From the NCBI RefSeq assembly GCF_030272615.1, contig NC_081406.1:143585041-143649040 (forward strand): a stretch of 64,000 bases of DNA. The letters run 5' to 3'. Every line of letters begins with the position of its first letter. Positions within the stretch are counted from its first letter, which is position 1. The notes under the pieces were generated by a model. It did no database searches and was not told where the DNA came from. It was given only the letters and a program-made list of their open reading frames with translations. This DNA is from Cryptomeria japonica (Eukaryota > Streptophyta > Pinopsida > Cupressales > Cupressaceae). Below are positions 45,370 to 57,068 of this stretch, in pieces. Both the position numbers and the translations under genes were made by a program.

Positions 45370-46614
45370 CGATAAGTTGAGACTTTGTCGTGTTTTTATC
45401 ATCGAAACTCTTAGGTTTTTGACATCTTTTGGTTTGCATAGTAGTAGTGAAGTATTGTAAATTGACTATATGTATTCCATGTGTTAAACCTGAACTTATG
45501 AAATCATGTTTGAACTTTGTCGGTTTATTCCTGTAGCCAAGTGATTTGTTCCTATTGCTATGCGGATTATTTAGGGTAATATCATATGTGAATTAATGAA
45601 TGTGTTAATTAAATTAAATACGTATGCATGTCCTTGTATGTTGTTTTTGTTGTAGTGCAGATAATAAATGATGCTGCGGTGGATATTCTCCTTTCACCCC
45701 TGAAGAAGGAAGAATCACGTAAGAAATAACTGGAGATCAAACTGAAGAGGAGCCGAGCGAGCGCAAGGTACGACATGAGCAGAGCAGCCAAGCAATACTA
45801 CTGAAGTTTAACTTTAGTGGGCATTGAATTCGCAAAATAACGCAACGACATGCAAAGACTATGGTTCGGTTTAGATCCATGTTTCCTACAGCCAAGCTCT
45901 AGTTATCTTCTTCATCAGTCAATCATCCGCCTCTTCTTCTGGGCGTGATTTGAGTTGTCCATTGTAGTTGATCTCTGCTTTTCAATAAGCTCTTCCTTTT
46001 TTCTTAAGGGTTAGACAGAATAGAAAGGAATAGAGTAGAGAATTTTGATAAACATTCTTGAGTTTTCTTTTCAAACATGTAATCATTTTTAGGAAGCAAT
46101 GAATAAAGATATGTTGTTTTGATATGTTAAAAGTACTTTTCTGGAAGCTTGATATCACTCATCCAAGGGGGCCCACTTGGTGAGTGATCCTGTGTTTGTG
46201 CTCATTGAAATTAGTTCTTCTTTAGTTACAGTAGAAGTTCGTGCCTTGATTGTCCCTACAGCCACTGGAAATAGATCCATTGATTGTTCCTGCAGCCAAG
46301 CCAAAACAAAATGATTTATGTTATTTATATTAGATCATTCCAGCATTGTTTTTATAAGTTTTCTTGTAGCCTTCTATAATTTCCATTCTTGTCTTTCCTT
46401 TCCACATAATGTTAGTTACTGCAGCAATGCAAAATAACCATTGAAGGAGCTTAGTGCATATATAGTGCAGACCCATTTCAAGTTTTGCGTCCTTGGGTTG
46501 ATAACTAAATGAACACTAGCCATGAAAATAGTAACTTTACCAGATGAATGTCCAAACTTCGGGTTGAGATTTCAATTAGAGTTATTGTTATTATTATTAT
46601 TGTTGGAGTAGACA
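45370..46614 (+). repeat. E1 3' LTR
   Basis: 1245 bp, ends GGAGTAGACA, with AATAAA at 46102-46107 as in the 5' LTR. The first base of the terminal TG appears mutated to C. Confidence 0.92.
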
Positions 46615-47500
46615 AGGTCAATAAAAATTATTTGACCAAAATCATTGACAACTCCTTTGAAGACCTCTTGAGTCTTTATTGCAATGATCTATTAGAATAG
46701 TAGACACATGAACCCACATTGATGCCATGTTGAAAGAGTTTTTTGAGGCATCAAACCTTGACTCCCATCTCTTGAGGGCAAAGGTCAATTTAGTGATAAG
46801 CCACAACCCCTCGGCTAGGATTTTATAGAGGTCCTCTTCACAAGCAAAGACAAGTGATAAGTAACCTTTGGCAAGGTTAGTGATCTTCAATTGAATTTTC
46901 GTTCTCCATTTTTTGCCCGCCTAGGCTCTTGCCATTTAAATATTCAATCTAAGACCCAAAATAATTGACCAAAGTCATCTCTAGCTTAGAGACACTTTTA
47001 TCAACAATACCATCACAAGTAGAAATGAACAACTCACCTGAACAAGGGTTAGAGGAAACCTTGATCTATGAAAAAGAATTTTTTTCTTCCAATTTAAGAT
47101 CAAAGAAGGAAACCCAACACTAGGGAACCACCTTGTTTGTTGTGTGGATAGATGAGGATTGACCACTAAATACTTCAAGGCCCACAATCTAACCCACTTT
47201 AGATAGAATAAGCTCAAAACTAGGGACAAAACTCTTGGGGCTCCCTCCAAGAGTCTTATCACCAAGTATTTGCCACTTGCAAGATACGTCTTAGGTCAAG
47301 AGGTTTATCCAAAACTTACACAAACCTATCTTCCTTGTCCTTTGTCATCCCATTTCACATCTAATCACCATCATCACTCACACCCATAGTACTACCACCA
47401 GTCCCACCTACCACACCCACCCCATTTATAGACCCACCACCAACTTGTTGCCCATAGTTTGCAACCCTAGCTATAGACGCTAGACCCTCCGTCATTTAAA
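46615..47500 (-). pseudogene. LINE ORF1, N-terminal half with DUF4283 domain
   Basis: On the minus strand the clearest part is 46890-46640: YLSLVFACEEDLYKILAEGL, then RWESRFDASKNSFN and MWVHVS. This is the DUF4283 pattern of plant L1-type ORF1, and a frameshift continues it as EVFKGVVNDFGQIIFIDL to 46615. Upstream (46900-47500) is a Gly-rich, stop-broken leader. The domain stops at the E1 LTR and its continuation (RRMVFARTYFCVE and the zinc knuckle) lies at 18712-17900. ORF1 proteins of this class bind nucleic acid in the retrotransposition particle. Confidence 0.78.
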
Positions 47501-48646
47501 ATAGTATATCATGTTTCTTCAAGAAAAAAAAGAAGATTTTTTGTATGTTGATTACTCAACATTAAATAAACCATTTTTTTCATGTTAAGATAAATAATTA
47601 TTTAAATATAAATCTTATTGTAAAAAAATATCCATACAAATATTATCTACAACTATAAGATTTTAGTTTTAATAGTACTAAAGATAAACAAATTTTAATA
47701 GCTACAAGATGCATTCACTTATAATAACCTATTCACTAGAAATATTTAAAATTAGTTTCATTTATGGATTAAAGTTCTTATATCCCTGACTCATTTGTCA
47801 ATGAAAAGAAGGAAAAAATTTGGGCACACAGAATATTAATGAGAAAGCTGTTCAATGGTAACTATGTGAGAAGCATTAAATAGAATTCTTTTAAGTCAAA
47901 GGTGCAGCCATATTCAGAAAGTTCACATTGTAATAGCTTAAACATCCTCATTTAATTTGTGAATTTCAGACAATAATACAAGAGATGAAACTACACTACT
48001 TGGATTATGAAAATATAAGAGGAAACAATTTTACATCTTTCCTGTCAAACAAAGAGGAAGAAAGGACTCAATCGATTTCAGCTTTAGCAGAGAGATAAAA
48101 ATACCAAAATCCAGTACCAAAATCCAGCCCTAGCAGGAAATATAAAATTTTGACTGTCACGATCTGGTATCTATTGTCAGGTTAGTTAGCAGCAGATATT
48201 ATATTAATTCTCTCAAGATAAACATGTGATTACAAACTCAGCATAGAGTATCATCCAAATAAGAAATCTTGTATGTGACAAACATCCTTACAACTAACTT
48301 TATAGATTTACATTTACCATACAAAAATCTTAAAATATTTGGTTATATCTATAAAATCATCAAAATATTTTAAATTGCTGATAATTTTTAAGTATGATTT
48401 TGAAATTGCTTATGATAAAACATAATCTTGAATAATAAGAAAGAACTATTCAGTTAAGCTTCAATCCAAACTATCATAACTAGAATTATAACCAACATTA
48501 TCAAAATAACTTTCCCATCCTTTACAAAAGAATAGTTCTATACATGAATAACACTAAAATTATTGCATAAATATCAATTTCTACAACTGAGAAAATATAA
48601 ATCCAAGAGCCATTTTGAATGGCTGGCACTCACAAAAACATGAGAA
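47501..48646. other. AT-rich spacer downstream of the PPR gene
   Basis: No coding content recognised. The 3' untranslated region and poly-A site of the minus-strand PPR gene should lie here, but I cannot place them. Confidence 0.6.
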
Positions 48647-51114
48647 CTATGCTGCCCTAGAAATAATAAAAGAATCATCATTTACAAAATCCTTTAATTT
48701 TTGCATTTGACCAACTTTAACCAGCCAGTCAAGTATCCGGACAGTTGCATCACTCGGAGCACAACCTTCTTTCTTCATTTGATCCATCACCCAAAACGTT
48801 TTTTCAAGGTCATGTCTTTCACGGAAGGTGTCTAATAATATATTGTATGTTATAACGTCTGGAACCAAATGATTTGTTCTCATCTCATTCAGCATCGAGA
48901 GAGCCATGTCAATTTTGTTTTCCTTGCATAGAGAACCAATCAGTATAGTATAGGTTACAACATCTGGGGCAATACCAACCACTTTCATCTTTGAAAAATA
49001 CTTGAAGGCCTTATCCAATTCACCATTTTTGCAATAGCCGTCAATCAGACAGCTATAAGTGACTACATTAGGAGTCAAGCCTTCATCTAGCATCGTATTA
49101 AAGAGTGAATGTGCTGTAGAAAAATCTCCTGCCTTGCACAGGCCATCAATGACTTTGCTGTATGTCACTTCATCAGTTTTCAAATCCCTTGTCGCCATCT
49201 CCTCTAAAATCTTTCCTACCATGTTCATTTCTCCCGTTCTACAGAATGCACACATCAGTGAATTATATGTAATTACATCAGGAAGATGTCCCCTATTTTC
49301 CATCTCAGAAATAAGTGTAAATGCTTCCTTTGCCCTGTTACTCTGACATAAATCACCAATTAGAATGTTGTAGGTAACAACATCTGGGGAGCAGCCTTTG
49401 CTTAGCATATTTTTAAACAACTTACGAGCCTTTTCCACCTGATGCAATTTACATAGGCTGCGTATCAAAGAATTATAAGTAATCACATTTGGTTGTAAAC
49501 CCTTCTCGACATGTCATGGAAACAATTCCAAGCCTTGTCCATCCTGCCGTCTTTGCACAGTCCATCAAGAATTGAATTAAATGTCACTACATCAGGCAAA
49601 GGACCAAACTCCATCATTTGTACAAACAGATCGTAGGCTTTGTCTGTTTTCCCAGCCTTGCAAAATCCATTTATCAGACTACTATAAATATAGCAGTTAA
49701 GCAAATGGCCGTCTTGTAACATTTTACCTACTAATCCTAGAGCTTCATCTATTCTTTCTACTTTGCAAAGACCATCAATCATGGTGCTGTATGTAACAAT
49801 ATCTGGAGTGCAGTAACTATGTTTCATTCCAGCTACTAACCTTAAGGCTTCATCTTCCCTTCCCACCTTGCAGAGACCATTAATTAGGGTACTGCATGAA
49901 ATAATATTAGGAGAAATGCCAGTTTGTATCATCTCAGCAAACAAAACAAGAGCTTCAACTACTCTACCTCGTTTGCAGATCCCATCAATTAGGGTGTTGT
50001 ATGTAACAATATCTGGAGTGCAGTAACTATGTTTCATTCCAGCTACTAACCTTAAGGCTTCATCTTCCCTTCCCACCATGCAGAGACCGTGTATTAGGGT
50101 ACTGCACACAATAACATCAGGAGAAATGCCAGTTTGTATCATCTCAGCAACCAAAACAAGAGCTTCAACTATTCTACCTCTTTTGCATATCCCGTCAATC
50201 AGGGTGTTGTATGTAACAATATCTGGAGAGCAGTAACTATTTTTCATTCTAGCTAATAACCTTAGAGCTTCATCTTCCCTTCCCACCTTGCAGAGACCAT
50301 TAATTAGGGTATTGCATGAAACAATATTAGGAGAAATGCCAGTTTGTATCATCTCAGCAAATAAAATAAGAGCTTCAACTATTCTACCTCTTAAGCATAT
50401 CCCGTCAATTATGGTGTTGTATGTAACAATATCTGGAGAGCAGTAACTATTTTTCATTCCAGCTACTAACCTTAGAGCTTCATCTTCCCTTCCCACCTTG
50501 CAGAGACCATTAATTAGGGTATTGCATGAAATAATATCTGGAGAAATGCCTGTTTGTATCATCTCAGCAAACAAAACAAGGGCTTCATCTACTCTACCTC
50601 GTTTACATATCCAATCAATTAGGGTGCTGTATGTAACGATATTAGGGAAACAATGAGCGTGCCTCATTCCGTGAAAAATCCCAAGTGCTTCCTCTATTTG
50701 ATCCCGTTTACACGATGCCTTTATGAGGGTGGTATAAGTGACAACATCTGGATGTATTTCCATCTCTTTCATTTCAGCAAGAAGGGTGTTGATTCGAGGG
50801 ATATCACCAGAGTTTCCAAGGCCACCCAAAAGCACGGTGAAGGATACGACATTGAGAGGAAGGCGTTGAGTAATGGCTGAATGTAAAAGGTCCCAGGCCT
50901 TGTTTGTATTTCTCGATTTACAGAGGGCAATAATGGACTGATTGAATTTGTGCATAATGGACTGTTTGTGTGTGTGTTGATGTAGAGATGAGGAGGTTTT
51001 GGAGTATTGTTTGGAAGAATGAGGAGGATGAGGATGAGGAGAAGGTACCTGTTTAAAGAGGGGGCATCGTATCCATTTGAAGTTGTGCATCATCATCTCC
51101 ATCTTAATCTTCAA
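48647..51114 (-). CDS. P-class pentatricopeptide repeat protein, intronless, one frameshift
   Basis: Two overlapping minus-strand frames, 51114-49483 (543 codons) and 49486-48647 (279 codons), form one PPR protein of about 820 residues broken by an apparent 1-base loss near 49505-49515. After a 53-residue N-terminus rich in His, Ser, Pro and Lys (possible mitochondrial or plastid targeting), 35-residue motifs follow without gaps from residue 54. There are 14 in the first frame and about 7 in the second, with motif hallmarks such as VTYNTLIDGICKRGRI and GISPD. No E or DYW domain, so it is a P-class RNA-binding protein rather than an editing factor. Motifs 4-11 come from four 210-bp repeats. 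The dense, near-identical repeats recall restorer-of-fertility-like PPRs; this is inference. No intron is evident. The frameshift could be a true pseudogene lesion or a sequence error. Confidence 0.9.
49801..50640 (-). repeat. Four 210-bp repeats inside the PPR gene
   Basis: atctggag(t/a)gcagtaac recurs at 49801, 50011, 50221 and 50431. Each unit encodes two PPR motifs (70 residues). Units differ mainly by single bases, with changes at code positions 5 and 35. Confidence 0.95.
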
Positions 51115-51189
51115 GCGCGTAACAGAGCAGAGCGTAGCAGGACAAAACCCTCGCGCATCTTCCCTGACCTTCCTTCACTCAAGCTAAGA

Positions 51190-51894
51190 ATTTTTTATAA
51201 GTCTAAACTATTTGGGGCCTGGCATTATAATTTATGGTTTATAGATTTAATATCTAAGTACTTTTTCTTTTCAATTGCTTACTTGAATATGATTAATGTA
51301 GTTCGCACCTTTTTTTAAAAAAAAAAATTGAAAAAATAATTTTTTAATTTTCATGAAATTAAAATTATTTTTAAACTAATAAAATATTTTAAAGCAAAAA
51401 ATAAATCTTAGCAAATGAAAATATACATGAATCAATAGATAATTATTTTTTGTTTTCAATAAGTAAAATTAAATTTTTTAAAGTACAATTATTCAAACTA
51501 TACAATTAAACTTTAAAAAATATATATATTAAAAATCAATAATAATAATTTTTTTATAATAATTATGATTGTAATAAATAAATAAATATCTAAAATCATA
51601 AAAAATATTTCACTTTCATCTCCACTTCCTCTAATTATATTATTAAACTATGTTTCATAAAGTCGTCAATTTTTAATATCTATTCAATGAAGTTCTTTAA
51701 AAAAATTAAAGTGAATTGGTGAATTGATTAATCTATTTGCATAAAACTAAAATATAGAATGATAAATTATTAAAAAACTAAAAATGAAACTTGATATAGC
51801 TCACACTACAAAATAATATTTTGAAAAAATAATTTTAAATAAACAACACTTCCAAATCAATCCAACAACCCAAAAAATCTCTCTATTATATACT
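51190..51894. other. AT-rich upstream region of the PPR gene
   Basis: Very A+T-rich; no open frame of interest. Promoter and leader of the PPR gene should lie at its left end, but I cannot single out a TATA box. Confidence 0.55.
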
Positions 51895-52060
51895 GAATGT
51901 AAAATGTTTAATAGTTAAATTATCCATTTGTTTCACATATTCTCTTCACATCTCTATAAAGGTATTAAATTCCTTAGCATTCAATCATTTTCTATTGACC
52001 AAAGACAACATGCATGTAATTCTAAATTAAGAATGGATGAATGAGATTAACATAACATCC
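51895..52060 (+). repeat. Diverged Y sequence left of the LINE 3' end
   Basis: Matches 1793-1910 and 55883-56000 (gtaaaatgtttaatagttaaat ... aacatcc split by about 40 extra bases). The match ends at 52060 where LINE-like coding starts. Confidence 0.75.
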
Positions 52061-53345
52061 TGGTTGGGGGATAAACCTCTGGCTTCCTCCCTTTCCCTAT
52101 GAAGGATCCTTCATTCCACTAAGGAGTTCTTTGGCTTGCACATGTCAGACTTCTTTTATGTCAATTCCTAGAAGGATGTTTCTACTTGCTATCAAGACCA
52201 ACCACATCTTCTCCCTATAGCTCATGAGTTACGACAGAAGCTAAAATTGATCAGGTTGCCTCTCTTTACTTCTGATGACTAATTCATTTCGAAATGGAAC
52301 CCTAATGTGGCGTTTTCAGTCAAATCTGCCTACCGATGTCTCCTATGGATTGATGAACCCCCCTGATTGGTGGAAGCTTATTTAGAATCCCCATCTTATT
52401 CCCAAAGTCAACTTCCTTTGGTGGGTGGCACTTCATAATAAAATTCTTATGCTTGATAACCTCCATAAGTGACGATTCCAATTTTCCAATAGATGCATAC
52501 TTTGTAAATTGGATGCTGAAAACTTCTCTCATCTTTTTTTACATTGTGACATTGAGATAACTCTTTGGGATATGGTTTATCAGAAATTTGACCCCCATTG
52601 GCCAATGAATGAAAGCTTAGTGCAATTATTGCAAGAATAGGATAGCTCATCCCACAACCCCCTTGTTAGTCTGCTCTGGAAATAGATACCACCACACCTT
52701 GTCTGGTGTATCTAGAAAGAAAGGAACAACAAAAACTTCTGGATAAAAATTTGAAACCTCTACTACGTTGGTCGTTGGGGGATTTTTTAAACTGCTAACG
52801 GAAAATCTTTCAATTATTTCAGTTAAACTACCCACTAACCCACCATTCACAACTGATTTTGAAATTGCTCGTAGATTGAACCTTCCAGCCTCCTTCACTA
52901 CTTTTGATAATTCAAAGCGCATTTAGAGGTTGAACACTAAATGGAAACCTCCATATTGGAGCTACACAAAACTTAATTTTAATGGTGCTGCTCAACGAGG
53001 TTTGGCAACTGGGGGTGGAATCCTAAGAACTCATACTAGAGAGTTGGTTGCAGCTTATGCAAGTAATTTGAATGGACATTCTAGCAATCAAGTTCAAGCT
53101 ATGGCTTTGCTTTGGGGCCTTCACATTTCCCTTTACATTGGGGTCAAGACAATTGTCATTTAAGGTGACTCAATGTTGATAATTGATGTTGTTAAAGGGT
53201 TGAATAGAATAAACTAGTTTATTGATGGTATCATTAGAGACACATTCAAACTTTTATCTACCTTTGACTCCTTCCTGTTGAACCATACCTACAGGGAAGG
53301 TAACTGTGTGGCGGATGTCATGGTGGCCCTTGGTGTAAATTTCAA
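52061..53345 (+). pseudogene. LINE ORF2 3' end: zf-RVT and RNase H domains
   Basis: Plus-strand translation over shifting frames gives the zinc-binding RT-associated domain of plant LINEs: FSVKSAYRCLLWID near 52315, PKVNFLWWVALHNKIL near 52400 and RCILCKLDAENFSHLFLHCD near 52490. An RNase H of the RVT_3 type follows: KLNFNGAAQRGLATGGGILR (52971), GDSMLIIDVVKGLN near 53166 and YREGNCVADVMVALG near 53290. Stops and shifts are frequent. The upstream endonuclease and RT are absent, as in a 5'-truncated insertion. The left end abuts the Y repeat. Confidence 0.82.
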
Positions 53346-53981
53346 TGGAATAAGATGCTAGATAATTCATAACTCCCTACCCCCTCTATCAGACTCCTTA
53401 TTGAAGGAGAGACTAATAATATTACCTCTAATGGACATGAAATCTATTAAGCCTTTCCCTCGTTCCCATTGTACTGCCTTTGAGGGATGGACGAGGGAAT
53501 TTTTGAATTCAAATAATTGTAGCCTTTAGCCCAGTGGTACCAATGACTATTTGAGGTGGACTGCCACACATGCCATGAAATGTTTTTCACTCATTTTTTA
53601 GCATTGCCTTTTGATCCTCATGATGGCGCAATTCGCTTATGCAATGAGGTATAAGGGTCATATTGAGGATCATGTGACTGAAGGGCTTGTTAAGATTTTT
53701 TAACAGGTGGCAGCTTGGAAAATGATGTGTTTTCATGCTTCAAATCTGAGATGGTAATAATTATTTTCCTTAATGTCCCTTCGGTTGGCTAGGAGTACAC
53801 TTCACACACTTCTCCTATTCTGGCAAATTACTGCGGCAATTATTTTGCCGAAGCATTGCTTTATGCCTTATTGTTTTATGGCAACAAAAAAAATTATTTC
53901 TCCAAGGCATTGCTCTGTTTTTGCATTTCTATTCTAAAAGTTAAGGAGAAAACTTTGGTTATCTTCTCTAAGGAGGTGGAA
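53346..53981. other. Region between LINE RNase H and aORF copy B
   Basis: Low coding character. The stretch actgcggcaattattttgccgaag (53831-53854) is a short inverted repeat. No poly-A tail is obvious at the LINE end. Confidence 0.5.
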
Positions 53982-55616
53982 ATGGGAGGTGAGTCGGACA
54001 ATCCGAAGGACTTCAAGAAGGATGTTGTCATATGGAAATATTGCACTGAGGCAGGTGTGGTGTATTTTATGAAAATGCCTTAAGGGGCATGATGAACAAC
54101 TTTCTATTCAATTTGCGACTTCATGGAATAACAGGCGAGTTGTGGTGGAGGGAATTTCTTTTGAAGTCACGAAGGAAGTCATTGCAAAGGCCACAAGACT
54201 TTCCCTTGAGGCAATAACATGGAAATGCAGCAGTCATACGACCAATAGTGAACATGTGAGCAAATTTTTCAAATGGAAGGAAACCCCGGTGAAATTCCAA
54301 GGTAGATTCGACAAGCTGAAACTCAAATACCCCTAGGATGTGGTATGTCTTCTTATCATAACATATTTTACTTTGGAAGGTCGCCATAAAATCTTTTACT
54401 ATTACCACCTACCTCTTCTTAACCATTTTAGAAACAATGATTTACTATGTTTGTCATTTTATTTACTCCATTTTATGGAAATCTCCATTAAAGATGCCCT
54501 TGACCCTAAAAATAAAGGTAAACCCCTAATTCCCCTTCACCAGGGTTTAATTTGCCCTCCTAGGAACATAATGATGGTTCTATTGCCCCTTCTTGCTTCC
54601 CTCCCTTTAGTGACTTATGCTTTTGGTTTTACAACTCCCCCCCGCTCCAAGATTTTTTTAGCTTTTCAGTCAGGCTTTCCCCTCCCCTGTGGTGCCTTCA
54701 TCGTTTTTCACCATCGCTGAACTAATCCCTCCTTCTTGCCCATCCACTTTGGGATGGGACAAGATTTCTTTGCCCTCCAAAAGCAAAGGAAAGGTCGAGA
54801 AGCAAAAAATAATTATTATAGATAACTACATCTCTGAAGGGTCTGAAGAGGAAGACCCCATTGATGATACTATTGGTAGATGAAGATCTCATAGATTGGC
54901 CTCTAAGGGCTCTATGGATAAGAAGGTGGAGGCCTACACTCACATGGACACTGAAGAAGATATGGAAGGGGTGATGAGGGGAAGATTGTTAATAGCCCCA
55001 AAAAAGAAGAGAACCTCGCTACCAGCATGGACTTTGCTAGCCTGGTGGACCCTGGCCCCTTAATGGGAGTCAACTCCCCTCAACTTTTGGAGACCCAAAT
55101 GAATGTGAATCTGAAAAATATCATTGAGGGATTAGAATCAAGGATGCCTTCTCACCCTAAGATCCTAAAAAAATGATGTGGACCTCCCAGAAGATACTGG
55201 AAAAGAGAGGAAGGTTAAGTCCAAAAAGAAAAAAGATAAGGATGGGGAACCCAAGGATGAGAGGAATACAAAACCCACTAATTCCGTGAAGGAGGACCTA
55301 CAGAACCCTGGCACCCATAGGCCCAACCTGGAGAAAGAAATACAACAGATGAAACAGGAAATTAAGGTTATCAACAACAGGCTATAAATAAGAGACAAAC
55401 AACAAGTCAGTATCAACAAGTTCTGCATTAGGGTCTTGCATAGTTCAGCTTTGACACTCTCCCCGCTTCATGACAAAACAACTGATGATGAGAATGACAG
55501 GCAAGCGGCCAGGGATCTCTTCAAATTCTTCTTAGAGGACTGGGAGAAGGCCATTAGTATGGAAGGATCTCGTAATTTGGCCCCTTATTCTTTAGGTTTT
55601 TATTGCATAGTTTAAT
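53982..55616 (+). pseudogene. Decayed retroelement additional ORF (aORF), copy B
   Basis: Copy B shows the start that copy A lacks: ATG 53982 (MGGESDNPKDFKKDVVIWKY), like MGGDPVHHEP at the E1 aORF start, then VVYFMKMP. The frame shifts near 54081 and continues LSIQFATSWNNRRVVVEGIS, with a stop at 54334. The domain end LLNHFRNNDLLCLSFYLLHF, the acidic linker and the coiled coil LEKEIQQMKQEIKVINNRL (55325-55385) follow. A stop (TAA) at 55384 is private to this copy. Domain order parallels the E1 aORF. No neighbouring gypsy pol or LTR was found. The only retroelement domains upstream belong to a LINE. Confidence 0.65.
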
Positions 55617-55788
55617 CTGGGGTATGCCCCTATTATTGTTAATTTCTACTAAACTCTCGTTTCTAGTTTTTTTTTGCCAACTTTCATTTGAACTCTCATC
55701 TGGTTTTTTTGTTGTTAATGTGTTGTTGATAATCATAGGCTTTATTAAGGGTCAATGCCCTAGATATCGTTGCTTTTGTAATCAAAAA

Positions 55789-56090
55789 CATCCATTGTAT
55801 ATGTCTTATGTCAATTCCCCTCTCATTTTTTTACTTCTCAAACTCAAATAGTAAAATGGTTTTATGAGAATTTGGCAGGCACATGTAAAATGTTTAATAG
55901 TTAAATTAGCAATTTGTTTCACATATTCTTTTCAAATCTCTACCAAAGCTATTAAATTCCTTAGCATTCAATCAAGAATGGGTGAATGAGTTTAAGGTAA
56001 CATCCATTCTCTATATCTTAAGTCAATTCCCCTCTCATTTTTTTACTTCTCAAACTCAAATAGCAAAATGGTTTTATGTAGGAATTATGC
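55789..56090. repeat. X-Y-X direct repeat, copy B
   Basis: Same arrangement as 1699-1988: two copies of the block ...tcaattcccctctcattttt around the Y sequence. Confidence 0.8.
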
Positions 56091-56805
56091 TACAACACGG
56101 CTTTGTTTACTTATAGTTTTCTCGTTAATACTGAAAATTGAATTACTGACCACTAAAATGAGAAAATGAAATTATAGTTCATTAAAAGATCAACAAAAGT
56201 ATAACATATGATATAGCTTTTGTGCATACTTATTGTTTTGGATATTTTTTTTAAATAGATGTATTTTTTTTTCATGATATTTAAGATGTTTATTTATCAT
56301 TAATTTTTGTTAAGGTAGAAGTATTGCATTTACTTAATTCTATTTTTCAATTAATATAGTCAATCATTACAAACAATTAATTTTTTAGAGCAAAAATTCT
56401 ATAATTTGTATTTAATTTTTTTTCTAAATGATTGTAAAAATGTCATTTTTCTTTCAATAAAATTTAATTTTGTTAAAAAATCATTGCACATTTTTATTCA
56501 TTCAATTCATTAAATAGAATGTCAAAATATTATAACACTTTTTTAATGATAACCATACAACCATATTCCTCAAATTAGAACATTGTTAAAAATTCATGTA
56601 ATGTATTTTTGATATTATATTTTGAGTCATTTATTTCATTTCTGAGGTGATGATGATGTTGAGGCTGAAAAAGCATCAAATAAATAAAGTGATATCCAAA
56701 CTTTTTAATTTTGTAATTATAATATTTATTTGGTTTTCATGTATAATTTGATTTTATAGTTTTTTTAAAATATTTTTTTAATAATTTATTATTATTTAAA
56801 AATTT
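56091..56805. other. AT-rich spacer (copy B)
   Basis: No coding content; collinear with 1989-2716. Confidence 0.7.
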
Positions 56806-57002
56806 TATCAGTTTTACTTTTTTTTTTTTATCGATAAAAGGTCGAGACCAAGGAATTTTATTAATTTAAAAAATAGATAGATTTACATTTACACCTCCAT
56901 TCGGTGTGGGCACCGGTAGGAAAGAATGGAGGGAAGAAAACCTCCGGTCTAGCCCAGATCCTTCAAGGATCAGAAAAAATTAAGAATTATCAGTTTTACT
57001 TT
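56806..57002 (-). mobile_element. Short 5'-truncated LINE insertion with 15-bp target duplication
   Basis: tatcagttttacttt occurs at 56806-56820 and 56988-57002. Between them, on the minus strand, lies a LINE 3' end ending in a poly-A tail (poly-T at 56816 on). Its body shares gaaaacctccggtct and cattcggtgtgggcaccggt with the next insertion. Confidence 0.85.
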
Positions 57003-57068
57003 TAATTTAATTATTTATTAATTTATAAATTTATTATTTATAGTTATTTTTTTAATTTTTTAATTTTG

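Larger units (their letters stand above)
18713..46614 (+). mobile_element. E1: Athila/Tat-like Ty3/gypsy element, interrupted by E2
   Basis: LTRs 18713-19951 and 45370-46614 flank, in order, an Asp-tRNA-type primer site, gag, protease, RT-RNase H, integrase, a G-run, an additional ORF and a purine tract. There is no chromodomain. The Asp-tRNA site, the G-run after pol and the 3' extra ORF fit the Athila/Tat group. Outer flanks gggtt and aggtc are an imperfect 5-bp target duplication (two transitions). Without E2 the element is about 10.6 kb. Stops, frameshifts and an RT deletion make it inactive. Confidence 0.9.
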
